A stretch of DNA of 64,000 nucleotides from the NCBI RefSeq assembly GCF_000422725.1, contig NZ_KE383909.1, positions 853,178 through 917,177 on the forward strand, read 5' to 3'. Origin of the DNA: Flavobacterium subsaxonicum WB 4.1-42 = DSM 21790. Lineage in GTDB: Bacteria; Bacteroidota; Bacteroidia; Flavobacteriales; Flavobacteriaceae. The translations under genes were made by a program, and so were the position numbers. Shown piece after piece: positions 15,965 through 24,252 of the stretch. The notes under the pieces are model-generated. The model saw only the letters and a list, made by a program, of their open reading frames with translations. It searched no databases and was not told the origin of the DNA. How positions within the stretch are numbered: the stretch's first letter is position 1; each line of letters opens with the position of its first letter.

Positions 15965-16576
15965 TTATATAAAAGGTCTTTTGATTGAAAAAATTTCTCC
16001 CAATTTGGCGTAGTTATTACCCGCCAAACGTGCCATAGGCTTATAGGTTTTAAGATTTATGTAGCTATTATCCAGCAATATATCATCGCTTAAATGGAAC
16101 ATAACGATCCTGCCAATAATTATGGTAGCGCCGCCATCTTTATGATCTTCAAGGTTGTAATGATGTACCATTTCGCATTCAAAATGTACAGGACTTTCTT
16201 TTACCCTGAAGGGCTTAACTAAAACAGATAGTATTGCCGTAAGCCCGGCATAGTCAAATTCATTACCGTCAGGAGGGAGGTTTACTGATGTTGCATTCAT
16301 AGCATCAACCAGTTCCTCAGTAGCAAGATTAACCACAAACTGCCCATTTGCCAATACATTATTTAAGGTGTCTTTATTTTTGTTGCCCGTTCTTACAGTA
16401 GAGAACATTACATGGGGCGGGTCTTCGCCAACTGCATTAAAAAAAGAGAATGGGGCCAGGTTTGGCACACCGGTATTGCTGATAGTAGATATCCAGCCAA
16501 TAGGCCGTGGTATAACCGTACCGGTTAAAATTTTGTAAATATCTTTCTGGCTGGTAACCTTTGGGTCAATTTGCAT
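15965..16576 (-). CDS. Flavin reductase-domain protein, first gene of the aromatic operon
   Basis: 203 residues of the FMN-binding split-barrel flavin reductase family: GTVIPRPIGWISTISNTG near residue 22, then NLAPFSFFNAVGEDPPHVMFS and the flavin-contacting KDTLNNVLANGQFVVNLA. Five bp before the bifunctional hydroxylase, so co-transcribed. The hydroxylase half of that protein should use NAD(P)H itself, so a separate flavin reductase is unexpected; it may instead be an FMN-containing enzyme of unknown role. The start is the ATG at 16576. Upstream lies a 365-bp AT-rich gap without a regulator gene and without an exact TAnnTTTG on this strand close to the start. Confidence 0.82.
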   Translation of the reverse strand: MQIDPKVTSQKDIYKILTGTVIPRPIGWISTISNTGVPNLAPFSFFNAVGEDPPHVMFSTVRTGNKNKDTLNNVLANGQFVVNLATEELVDAMNATSVNLPPDGNEFDYAGLTAILSVLVKPFRVKESPVHFECEMVHHYNLEDHKDGGATIIIGRIVMFHLSDDILLDNSYINLKTYKPMARLAGNNYAKLGEIFSIKRPFI

Positions 16577-16941
16577 ATAGCAATAATATATCTTACAAAT
16601 AAATGAAAAATAATGATAGAATTGTTAGTTAATCAACATTAAAAAAAAGTTTACACTATAATTTTAATGTTATAAATATCAATAATAAATCTATTCTATT
16701 AAACATTCAATAATTATATAAGTATTAATTACTCGAAAAATATGAATAATTATTATCAAATTAATAATTAAAACCATTTATTTTTAAAAGTTGCTTTCTA
16801 CTAAAATTATAGACGGTTTTTGAAATACTATCTATAATGCGAATATATATAATCAATTTTATCTAAGAATTTTGCTACAAAATTGATTTTAAAATAATTA
16901 AGAATTATCTTATATTTACATTTTAAATAATTAAACTAAAA
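16577..16941. promoter_or_regulatory. AT-rich divergent control region with two long-armed inverted repeats
   Basis: 365 bp without a gene between the aromatic operon and a divergent secreted-protein gene. It carries AACATTAAAA / TTTTAATGTT (16635-16644 and 16662-16671) and AATCAATTTT / AAAATTGATT (16851-16860 and 16879-16888), each with a loop of 17 to 18 bases. These could be operators; no exact promoter box is clear and no regulator is encoded nearby. Confidence 0.4.
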
Positions 16942-17352
16942 ATGAAAAAATTACTACTTGGTGCTTTACTGGCAATCAGTTTTTCTATTACCGCTCAAAC
17001 TACAGAAAAAGAAGTTCATATCCCGTTAGCTAAATATGATATCTTTAAGCAGATAAAATCTATCAATTCATTTAAGGATTTTAATGACATAACCGAGAAT
17101 GTTACTGAAGTTTATATGGGTGAAACTTTATTGTATACACGCGCAGAAACCCCGCAGTACATTTTAAAGATAATGGCCGATGGCGAATGGCAATTTGTTT
17201 TTAAATCTGAAAAGCGCGAATTTTATTTTAGGTTTCCAAACGGTATGCTTGTTGGTTACGAATTTGTTTACGAAAAAGATGGCTCTATAAAAATGCACAT
17301 GTTTAAAAATACAAGATTGGTGCACGAAGATCTTGCTAAGCCGGCTAAATAG
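16942..17352 (+). CDS. Secreted hypothetical protein
   Basis: 136 residues starting MKKLLLGALLAISFSITAQT, a classical signal peptide with cleavage probably after the ITA segment, giving a periplasmic or outer-surface protein of about 117 residues. I recognise no domain. The mature part has alternating aromatic-rich strands (YILKIMADGEWQFVFKS, REFYFRFPNGMLVGYEFVYE), suggesting a small beta-sheet protein. It is monocistronic: a 365-bp AT-rich region precedes it and a hairpin terminator follows. It reads away from the aromatic operon, so shared regulation is possible but not shown. Confidence 0.75.
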   Translation: MKKLLLGALLAISFSITAQTTEKEVHIPLAKYDIFKQIKSINSFKDFNDITENVTEVYMGETLLYTRAETPQYILKIMADGEWQFVFKSEKREFYFRFPNGMLVGYEFVYEKDGSIKMHMFKNTRLVHEDLAKPAK

Positions 17353-17362
17353 CTATAATTAG

Positions 17363-17398
17363 ATAAACTGCATTTAATTCGATGCAGTTTATTTATAT
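17363..17398 (+). terminator. Terminator after the secreted hypothetical gene
   Basis: Eleven-bp perfect stem ATAAACTGCAT / ATGCAGTTTAT (17363-17373, 17382-17392), eight-base loop, AT-rich tail. Confidence 0.7.
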
Positions 17399-17544
17399 CT
17401 ACAATTGAACTATAATATATATTATGTAAAATAGATTGTATTATTTCGGAGGTATATATTTTACTACCTCTTATAATTGTTTAATGAAAAATGGTAATTA
17501 GATTCTTATATAACATTACCTTGAAACTTATCAAGACCAATAAA

Positions 17545-17574
17545 CAAAAAAAGCACACTGCTAAACAATGTGCT
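17545..17574 (-). terminator. Terminator after dsbD
   Basis: On the minus strand AGCACA / TGTGCT with an 11-base loop is followed by seven T residues, 23 bases past the dsbD stop. Confidence 0.7.
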
Positions 17575-17597
17575 ACTATATAATTTATTCTGAAATA

Positions 17598-19688
17598 CTA
17601 TTTAAAATTAGCAACGCCATCCTGAAGCCATTTTAGGTACTCCTTAATATCTGGTGTATATGCTACAGGATCGTTCAGGTTTTTTTCGTCTAAGCCCATT
17701 AATACATAATATGGCCTGGCGTTAGAGTTATATTTGCCTAACTGGAAATCGCTCCATTTTTTACCTACAGTTGTAATTTTTCTACCGGAATATTTAGAAA
17801 TAAACTGCTCGTTTTCAGGCAAGTCTATTTGCTCATCTCCATATAGTGAAATTAAAACAACATCATTTTTAAGTATTGTTAATACCTCCGGATCTATCCA
17901 AACGCCTTCTTCCATTTTACGGCAATTAACGCAGGCACGGCCTGTAAAATCAAGCAATACAGGTTTATTAACCGTTTTTGCATAAGCCAAACCTTTATCG
18001 TAATCTTCAAAGGCTATTATGCCATGCACAGCTACTTCTGCGCCATCAGGTAGTTTTTCAGTAGATGCTACCGGTGCACCGCCCGATCCTCCAAAACCAA
18101 ATGGCGACTCGCTATAGTTTAACGGTGGTGTAATTCCGCTTAATAATTTTAATGGAGCACCCCATAATCCGGGAACTAAGTATACTGTAAAAGCAAATGC
18201 CAATACGCCAAGCAGCATCCTTCCTACTGATAAAAACGGCACAGGCGAATCGTGAGGCATAGAGAATTTACCAAATAAATACAAAGCCAGTACTGCAAAA
18301 ATAGCGATCCAGATACCTAAAAATACTTCTCTTTCAAGATAATGCAGTTGCAAAACTAAGTCGGCGTTCGATAAAAATTTGAAAGCCAGGGCTAATTCTA
18401 TAAAACCAAATACAACCTTAACCGTGTTTAACCACCCACCCGATTTTGGCAGGTTAGCCATTAAACTTGGGAATAATGCAAATACCATAAATGGCATTGC
18501 AAGGCCTAAACCAAAGCCAAACATGGCAAGGCTAACCAAAGTTGCTCCACCGTCTGACGATAATACGGTACCAAACACTAACCCTAAAGCCGGGCCTGTA
18601 CAAGAAAATGATACAATTATAAGCGTAAGCGCCATAAAAAATATACCCGCTAAACCACCAAGATTTGAAGCATTATCGGCTTTATTAGCAAGGCTGCTTG
18701 GTATCGTGATTTCGAAAGCACCAAAGAATGATACAGCAAATATTACAAACACTAAAAAGAAAAAGACATTTAGATAAACATTGGTAGATATATCGGCAAA
18801 AATATTACCATCTACCCCCTCAAAAATATGGAATGGCAGCGATAACAATACATATATAGCAATGATACAGATACCGTAGAATACAGCGTTAAATTTACCC
18901 TTAGCTTTACTTGTGTTCTGTTTGATAAAGAAACTAACAGTCATGGGTATCATAGGGAACACACATGGTGTAAACGTAACAAAAATACCGGCTAATAATG
19001 TACCTAAAAATATGTTAAATGGGCTGGTTTCACTTTCATCATCTTTATCGCTTTTAGCAGATTTTGTAGTGGTATCAGCTACTTTAGTAGTATCGGCAGA
19101 TTGTGTAGGTAATTCGGTTGCTTGTTCTGTAGCTTGTACAGTAACAGTATCGCTTACTGCCGGAACAGCACTCACAGCATCTTTTTTAGGAGCTGCGGCA
19201 ACAGCCACAGCTTCAAAATTTTTAACCTCTTTAGATTTAAGGGTTTTAGTGTTGAATTCGAACAGGTTACTGCCCTGTATACAAACCTCTTTACAAACCT
19301 GGTAGGCTAATTCGACCTGAATAACCTCGTTAGCGGCATTGGTTATTTTTATAGTTTGCCTTAACTGCGCGTTGTGGCTCCAAAAGGTTTCGGTAACGCC
19401 AAATGTATCGTTAAAAGCTTTCTCGGTCTTGCTTTCGGCAGCTTTACCTACCGGTGTATAATTGCCTTTATTGTTATTGAAAATAACTTCTAGAGGTATG
19501 GCACCGTTCTCATCGCTAAATTGCGAATACATGTGCCAGTTATCTTCTATGGTTGCATTAAAAACCAGTATATATTCGGTGGCCGATTTCTTTTCTATTT
19601 TAGATGTCCATTTTACAGGTTCTTTAACCTGTGCCTGGGCAACAAAAAAAGCGAATAGTAAAAAGAATAGTGTGCTAAGCTTTTTCAT
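17598..19688 (-). CDS. dsbD: Thiol:disulfide interchange protein DsbD
   Basis: Membrane reductant conduit that passes electrons from cytoplasmic thioredoxin to periplasmic thiols. 696 residues: signal peptide (1-20), N-terminal DsbD-alpha-like domain with a cysteine pair in VCKEVCIQ, a Thr/Ala-rich linker (about 165-215), an eight-helix CcdA-type core with redox cysteines in TFTPCVFPMIP and FSCTGPALG, and a C-terminal thioredoxin domain with CVNC near residue 590. All three cysteine pairs are present, so it is intact. Its first 14 bases overlap the end of tilS, implying coupled translation. No separate promoter is seen. Confidence 0.93.
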   Translation of the reverse strand: MKKLSTLFFLLFAFFVAQAQVKEPVKWTSKIEKKSATEYILVFNATIEDNWHMYSQFSDENGAIPLEVIFNNNKGNYTPVGKAAESKTEKAFNDTFGVTETFWSHNAQLRQTIKITNAANEVIQVELAYQVCKEVCIQGSNLFEFNTKTLKSKEVKNFEAVAVAAAPKKDAVSAVPAVSDTVTVQATEQATELPTQSADTTKVADTTTKSAKSDKDDESETSPFNIFLGTLLAGIFVTFTPCVFPMIPMTVSFFIKQNTSKAKGKFNAVFYGICIIAIYVLLSLPFHIFEGVDGNIFADISTNVYLNVFFFLVFVIFAVSFFGAFEITIPSSLANKADNASNLGGLAGIFFMALTLIIVSFSCTGPALGLVFGTVLSSDGGATLVSLAMFGFGLGLAMPFMVFALFPSLMANLPKSGGWLNTVKVVFGFIELALAFKFLSNADLVLQLHYLEREVFLGIWIAIFAVLALYLFGKFSMPHDSPVPFLSVGRMLLGVLAFAFTVYLVPGLWGAPLKLLSGITPPLNYSESPFGFGGSGGAPVASTEKLPDGAEVAVHGIIAFEDYDKGLAYAKTVNKPVLLDFTGRACVNCRKMEEGVWIDPEVLTILKNDVVLISLYGDEQIDLPENEQFISKYSGRKITTVGKKWSDFQLGKYNSNARPYYVLMGLDEKNLNDPVAYTPDIKEYLKWLQDGVANFK

Positions 19689-21000
19689 TGTTATAAAACT
19701 CTATTTTTAAAATTTGTGTTGTGTTTTCGTTGGTTTTAAAACGATTATCAGCCCTGCGGCCAATAACCCAAATAATTTGATTTTCCGAACATAAAAGCCA
19801 GGTATTTTCTTTTTCGCTTAACGACATTTTCTCGTCTTTAAAGTACTTTGAAACCTTTTTTTTAAGCCCGTTCATTCCAAGGGGGTAAAAATAATCACCT
19901 TCCTGCCATTTACGAACAAATAACGGAAATTTTATTAACTCATTATTAACAAAAATTACATTTTTTGTTGAAATTTCGTCAATTGCTTCAACTATTTGTA
20001 ACTTTAACCCTATCGGATTAGTAGTTTGTTGCATATTTTGTGCAATTTCGTAAACTTCCTTGTTACCCTTAAAAAGTGGTTCCAGTATTAGCACTTCCCT
20101 ATCTTTCAGCAACCTGAAACCTGCGGAAAGCACATATTTACCCGGCTGTGCTTCTGTAAGGTTGTAAATATCATCCCAGGCTGTAAATCCAAACGGACTT
20201 AGCCACTGATACAAATATGCTTTGTAATTGGGTAACCTTTTTAACTGGGCAATGTTGATGTGCTTCTGCCCTTCCCTTTCTGCTACCACTTCTTTGTAAA
20301 CCAGTATTGCAGCATCCTGAATCAAAGACTGTGCCTGTTGCAGGTAATTTATAGTTTGAGTAAAAGAATCGGTAAAAGCCGGGTTAAGCGATTTTAAAAT
20401 GGGCACTACATCATGGCGCAGTTTGTTGCGCAGGTATTTATCTGATGCATTGCTGCTGTCTTCGCGCCAGGTTATGTTATTTTCTTTGGCGTATGCTTCA
20501 ATCTCGTTGCGTGTAAAAGGCAGTAGCGGGCGCACTACCTTATCGTTTTGTTGTGGTATACCGGTTAGGCCTTCCAGCCCTGTACCCCGTGTAAAATTAA
20601 TAAGGAAAGTTTCTATAGAATCATCTAAATGATGTGCCGTTAATAGGTAATCTAATTGGTTTTGCTCAAGTAGCTCATTAAACCAAAGGTAGCGTAATTG
20701 CCTTGCTGCTATTTGAATGGATACTTTATTATCAGTAGCAAAAGCCTTTGTATTAAAGTTAGTTACAAAAATATGGATATTGTTTTTCTTAGCAAAATCC
20801 CTTATAAAGGCTTCATCGCCATCACTCTCTTCTCCCCTTAAATTAAAGTTGCAGTGAGCTATATAAATATCAAGCTGAAGCTGCTTTAACAAGTAGACTA
20901 AAACCACACTATCTATGCCTCCGCTTACTGCAAGCAGTAGCTTTTTATCTTTTAAAAGAGCAAGGTTTTGAGATAAATGATTTTGTAATTTCGAAAGCAT
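19675..21000 (-). CDS. tilS: tRNA(Ile)-lysidine synthase
   Basis: ATP-dependent attachment of lysine to C34 of tRNA-Ile(CAU), changing AUA decoding. About 441 residues with the PP-loop SGGIDSVVL near residue 29, AHHLDDSIETFLINFTRGTGLEGL, and a C-terminal TilS substrate-binding domain ending in WVIGRRADNRFK. The start is the ATG at 21000; the TTG two codons upstream falls inside the promoter box and is rejected. The box TACCTTTG (21004-21011) ends three bases before the ATG, so the transcript is probably leaderless. Its 3' end overlaps dsbD. Assignment is firm. Confidence 0.95.
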   Translation of the reverse strand: MLSKLQNHLSQNLALLKDKKLLLAVSGGIDSVVLVYLLKQLQLDIYIAHCNFNLRGEESDGDEAFIRDFAKKNNIHIFVTNFNTKAFATDNKVSIQIAARQLRYLWFNELLEQNQLDYLLTAHHLDDSIETFLINFTRGTGLEGLTGIPQQNDKVVRPLLPFTRNEIEAYAKENNITWREDSSNASDKYLRNKLRHDVVPILKSLNPAFTDSFTQTINYLQQAQSLIQDAAILVYKEVVAEREGQKHINIAQLKRLPNYKAYLYQWLSPFGFTAWDDIYNLTEAQPGKYVLSAGFRLLKDREVLILEPLFKGNKEVYEIAQNMQQTTNPIGLKLQIVEAIDEISTKNVIFVNNELIKFPLFVRKWQEGDYFYPLGMNGLKKKVSKYFKDEKMSLSEKENTWLLCSENQIIWVIGRRADNRFKTNENTTQILKIEFYNNEKA

Positions 21001-21003
21001 TTG

Positions 21004-21011
21004 CAAAGGTA
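21004..21011 (-). promoter_or_regulatory. -7 promoter box (TACCTTTG) abutting the tilS start codon
   Basis: Exact TAnnTTTG on the minus strand with only three bases before the ATG at 21000, lying in the 28-bp gap after pabB. It predicts transcription starting at the start codon itself. Confidence 0.5.
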
Positions 21012-21028
21012 AGAATTTTTAAGATACG

Positions 21029-22333
21029 TTACCCCTCCAATACGCTGCGCATGGCGCGTGCTTTTAGCAGGCATTCGTCATATTCTTTTTCCGGGATTGC
21101 CTGCGCGGTTATGGCACTGCCCACAGAAAAAGACACATAATTTTTATCCTGATTGTAAAGTATACTGCGAATAACAACATTAAAGTCGAAATCGCCATCA
21201 GGGGTAAAATAACCTACTGCCCCACTGTAAAGGCCACGGCGGGTTTCTTCCAGATTTTCGATAATTTGCATAGCCGATATTTTTGGCGCGCCCGTCATGC
21301 TCCCCATCGGGAAGGTTGTCCTGATAATATCAACAGGGCTATATTCTGGATTTACAGTAGATACAACTGTTGAAATCAAATGATGTACCTGCTTAAAGCT
21401 ATAAGCCGCACAAAGTTCGTCTACGTGAACCGAATTCTTTTCAGCAGTACGCGATAAATCGTTACGTACAAGGTCTACAATCATTATATTTTCAGATCGT
21501 TCTTTGTCGTTGACTAATAACTCTTGCTTTAGAGCCAGGTCTTCCGCCTCGTCGGCACTGCGTCTTGCTGTACCTTTAATAGGCTGCGATATAACTTTGC
21601 TTCCCTCCTTTTTTAAATAACGCTCTGGCGAAGCCGACAATAAATACTGCTTGTTATTTTTTAAATAAGTAGCAAAAGGAGGCTCAGATATGGCATTCAG
21701 CTTTTCGAATTTTTCAAGCGGGTCTATAGCAGCATCCTCAGCATAAAATTCCATGCAAAAATTGGCTTCATAAATATCGCCGCGATAAATATGCTCCAGC
21801 ATTTTACCGGCTTTTTCTAAATAGCTTTCTTTAGAGATTCTTTGCTGTATGGTTACTGGTTGCTGGTTGCTGGTTATTGGTTGATGGTTATTGGTTGCTG
21901 GTTGTTGGTTGATTTCGATAAAGTCTGAATCTAACTCGTCATCGCACATATTTAAATAGCGCAATTCAAGCTGATTATCTTTAAGGAAAAAAATCTTTTT
22001 TGGCTGAAAGAAAAACAAATCAGGAAAGCCCAAACCATCAAAATTAGATGACTGAATGGCTTCGGTATCGTTTTTTAGATCGTAAGATAAATACCCAAAC
22101 AACCAGTCTTTAGTAGTTTGCTGATAGGTATTAAGCTCATCAAAAGCGTTGTGATAATCTGTTTGGATAGATGTTAGCGCATCTACAGCCAGTACAGCAT
22201 CGTACGACGTGTAATTTTGATGGTAGTTATTGCTGTCTAAAAATACCACCTCTCTAAACTGTTGCGCCCATTGCAGCAACTGGCGTTTAAATTGAGCGGG
22301 ATCTTGTATTGTATGAATTGCAGAAGTTCTCAA
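21029..22333 (-). CDS. pabB: Aminodeoxychorismate synthase component I
   Basis: Chorismate-using enzyme of folate synthesis (chorismate plus ammonia to aminodeoxychorismate). 434 residues. The C-terminal chorismate-binding domain has PIKGTARRS, the SENIMIVDLVRNDLSR motif and TTFPMGSMTGAPK. Anthranilate synthase component I is the alternative, but the short length and lone position fit PabB. The start is TTG at 22333; no ATG lies nearby and a TATTTTTG box is 20 bases upstream, which supports it. Residues 141-165 are a Gln/Asn/Pro/Thr-rich insert encoded by a degenerate AACCARYAACCA repeat (21839-21913) between the N-terminal and catalytic parts. Confidence 0.9.
   Translation of the reverse strand: MRTSAIHTIQDPAQFKRQLLQWAQQFREVVFLDSNNYHQNYTSYDAVLAVDALTSIQTDYHNAFDELNTYQQTTKDWLFGYLSYDLKNDTEAIQSSNFDGLGFPDLFFFQPKKIFFLKDNQLELRYLNMCDDELDSDFIEINQQPATNNHQPITSNQQPVTIQQRISKESYLEKAGKMLEHIYRGDIYEANFCMEFYAEDAAIDPLEKFEKLNAISEPPFATYLKNNKQYLLSASPERYLKKEGSKVISQPIKGTARRSADEAEDLALKQELLVNDKERSENIMIVDLVRNDLSRTAEKNSVHVDELCAAYSFKQVHHLISTVVSTVNPEYSPVDIIRTTFPMGSMTGAPKISAMQIIENLEETRRGLYSGAVGYFTPDGDFDFNVVIRSILYNQDKNYVSFSVGSAITAQAIPEKEYDECLLKARAMRSVLEG
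21839..21913 (-). repeat. Degenerate AACCA-type tandem repeat inside pabB
   Basis: About 75 bp made of AACCAGC, AACCAAT, AACCATC and AACCAGT words on the minus strand. In frame it encodes NQQPATNNHQPITSNQQPVT. Relatives of the protein need no such segment for the fold, so it looks like an expanded or inserted low-complexity linker. Confidence 0.7.
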
Positions 22334-22352
22334 GCAAAATAATTTGAAAGAC

Positions 22353-22360
22353 CAAAAATA
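22353..22360 (-). promoter_or_regulatory. -7 promoter box (TATTTTTG) for pabB
   Basis: Exact TAnnTTTG on the minus strand, 19 bases before the TTG start at 22333; it supports both that start and separate transcription from the small gene upstream. Confidence 0.5.
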
Positions 22361-22387
22361 CTAAGAATATAGTGTCTTTAAAACAAT

Positions 22388-22546
22388 TTACTTTTCCTTT
22401 TTAGGGGTGTCTTCGGTTTTTTTATCTAAAGCAGCTTTTTCGCTTTCTGCTTTATTTACATATTTTTTCAACGTATCATAAAATCCCTGGTCGGCATTAG
22501 AATTTCCAAAATCAGGAAATTCATTCTTTGTGTCAGAAATACTCAT
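22388..22546 (-). CDS. Small acidic/basic hypothetical protein (52 residues)
   Basis: A 52-residue frame with ATG at 22546 and TAA at 22388, starting MSISDTKNEFPDFGNSNADQ and ending in a charged DKKTEDTPKKEK tail. Codon use looks coding (third-base variety, no rare runs), and a perfect TATATTTG box lies 20 bases upstream of the ATG. No membrane segment or signal. The first half is aspartate/asparagine-rich and the second is lysine-rich and probably helical. I do not recognise the family, though its compactness and promoter make it a likely real gene. It lies between the lpd terminator and the pabB promoter, so it may be its own unit. Confidence 0.65.
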   Translation of the reverse strand: MSISDTKNEFPDFGNSNADQGFYDTLKKYVNKAESEKAALDKKTEDTPKKEK

Positions 22547-22566
22547 AGTTAATTTTGTGTTTATCA

Positions 22567-22574
22567 CAAATATA
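22567..22574 (-). promoter_or_regulatory. -7 promoter box (TATATTTG) for the 52-residue gene
   Basis: Exact TAnnTTTG on the minus strand, 20 bases before the ATG at 22546, downstream of the lpd terminator. Confidence 0.55.
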
Positions 22575-22649
22575 GGTATTATATAGCGGCATTACTGATT
22601 TTATTGCTTCAAAATGAATAATTAATAAACTATACCGTTGTAATACAAC

Positions 22650-22677
22650 AAAACCCACTCTTTTCAGAATGGGTTTT
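22650..22677 (-). terminator. Terminator after lpd
   Basis: Perfect AAAACCCA / TGGGTTTT stem (22650-22657, 22670-22677) extended by an inner TCT/AGA pairing; located 28 bases past the lpd stop. Symmetric, so it could act in both directions. Confidence 0.7.
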
Positions 22678-22704
22678 GCCTGTATGTGGATAACAAATAT
22701 TCTA

Positions 22705-24111
22705 TTAAATATGTATCGACCTGTTTTCGGTAGCGGCAAGGGCAGCTTCTTTAACAGCCTCGGCATAGGTTGGGTGTGCGTGAGACGATCTTGCAATATC
22801 TTCGGCGCTGGCTTTAAATTCCATTGCAATAACAGCCTCAGCAATAAGGTCGGCAGTACGGGCACCAATCATGTGGATACCTAAAACCTCGTCGGTCTTG
22901 GCATCGGCAAGAATTTTCACAAAACCATCGGTATCCATACTTGCACGGCTACGGCCAAGCGCTTTGAAAGGAAAGCTACCGGTTTTATACTCAACACCCG
23001 CTTCTTTAAGCTGCTCCTCTGTTTTACCAACAGCAGCAACCTCAGGCCATGTATAAACAACACCCGGTATAAGGTTGTAATCTATATGTGGTTTTTGACC
23101 TGCAATAGTTTCGGCAGCAAAAACACCTTCTTCTTCAGCTTTGTGGGCAAGCATAGCACCACGAACCACATCGCCGATAGCGTAAATGTTTGGAACGCTT
23201 GTTTGTAAATGCTCGTTAACCTCAATAATACCTCTTTCAGATATTTTAACGCCGGCTTTATCAGCATTAAGGCCTTCGGTAAATGGCCTGCGCCCTACCG
23301 ATACCAATGCATAATCGCCATCAAGCGTAATAGTTTCGCCTTTAGCGTTTTCTGCCTGCACCTGAACATCGGCACCATTACGCTCAACCGATTTTACTTT
23401 GTGAGACGTGTAGAATTTCATGCCCTGTTTTTTAAGAACTTTGGTAAGCTCTTTACTAAGGCCTGCATCCATACCCGGAATAATACGGTCTAAGTACTCA
23501 ACCACAGATACCTGTGCACCAAGGCGAAGGTAAACCTGGCCCAACTCTAAGCCTATTACACCACCACCAATAACTATAAGGTGCTTAGGAACTTCTTTAA
23601 GTTTAAGCGCCTCTGTAGAAGTGATTATTTTTTCTTTGTCTATTTTTATAAAAGGCAGCGACGATGGTTTAGAACCTGTTGCTATAATGGTATTTTTAGC
23701 TTCTATGGTTTCGGTAGTACCATCATTTTTTGTAACCACAATATGGGTAGCATCTTCAAATGAGCCAACACCTTCAAAAACAGTAATTTTGTTTTTGTCC
23801 ATAAGGTATTTAATACCGCTAACATTTTGGTCTACCACACCTTGTTTGCGGGCAATCATTTGCTCAAAATTTAATTTGATCTCGCCTTCAATATCAATAC
23901 CGTGTGTTTTAAAGTTTGAGTGGGCATCATGGTAATGGTGAGACGAATCCAGCAATGCTTTACTTGGTATACAGCCTACGTTAAGGCAGGTACCGCCAAG
24001 GGTTGGATATTTTTCTATAATTGCGGTGTTAAAACCCAATTGCGACGCCCTGATGGCTGCCACATATCCGCCCGGGCCAGAACCTATAACGACTACGTCA
24101 AATGAACTCAT
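22705..24111 (-). CDS. lpd: Dihydrolipoyl dehydrogenase
   Basis: FAD-dependent E3 of 2-oxoacid dehydrogenase complexes and the glycine cleavage system, reoxidising dihydrolipoamide with NAD. 468 residues from the ATG at 24111; the extra 18 residues upstream in frame overlap the promoter. Visible are the FAD site VIGSGPGGYVAA, redox pair GGTCLNVGCIPSK, NAD site VIGGGVIGLELG, second FAD motif YAIGDV, and the C-terminal HAHPTYAEAVKEAA with the His-Glu catalytic pair. No E1 or E2 gene is adjacent, so it serves complexes encoded elsewhere. Bounded by its own promoter and terminator. Confidence 0.96.
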   Translation of the reverse strand: MSSFDVVVIGSGPGGYVAAIRASQLGFNTAIIEKYPTLGGTCLNVGCIPSKALLDSSHHYHDAHSNFKTHGIDIEGEIKLNFEQMIARKQGVVDQNVSGIKYLMDKNKITVFEGVGSFEDATHIVVTKNDGTTETIEAKNTIIATGSKPSSLPFIKIDKEKIITSTEALKLKEVPKHLIVIGGGVIGLELGQVYLRLGAQVSVVEYLDRIIPGMDAGLSKELTKVLKKQGMKFYTSHKVKSVERNGADVQVQAENAKGETITLDGDYALVSVGRRPFTEGLNADKAGVKISERGIIEVNEHLQTSVPNIYAIGDVVRGAMLAHKAEEEGVFAAETIAGQKPHIDYNLIPGVVYTWPEVAAVGKTEEQLKEAGVEYKTGSFPFKALGRSRASMDTDGFVKILADAKTDEVLGIHMIGARTADLIAEAVIAMEFKASAEDIARSSHAHPTYAEAVKEAALAATENRSIHI

Positions 24112-24146
24112 AGTATTTGTATTTGTATGGTTTAAATTTTGTAACG

Positions 24147-24154
24147 CAAATTTA
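24147..24154 (-). promoter_or_regulatory. -7 promoter box (TAAATTTG) for lpd
   Basis: Exact TAnnTTTG on the minus strand, 35 bases before the ATG at 24111; a TTTG (complement of 24177-24180) lies 22 bases further upstream. Confidence 0.55.
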
Positions 24155-24252
24155 GGCAATATCATTTATATGAAGCCAAATTAAAAGAGTTTTTTGTAGC
24201 AGTATTCAGTCACTCTTACCGCAAAGAGTATCACGGTTTTTATAAAATAAAA

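Noticed and set aside
21839-21913. CRISPR-like short repeat array
   Set aside because: The units are 7 to 13 bases, degenerate, without spacers and inside a coding sequence; this is tandem low-complexity DNA.
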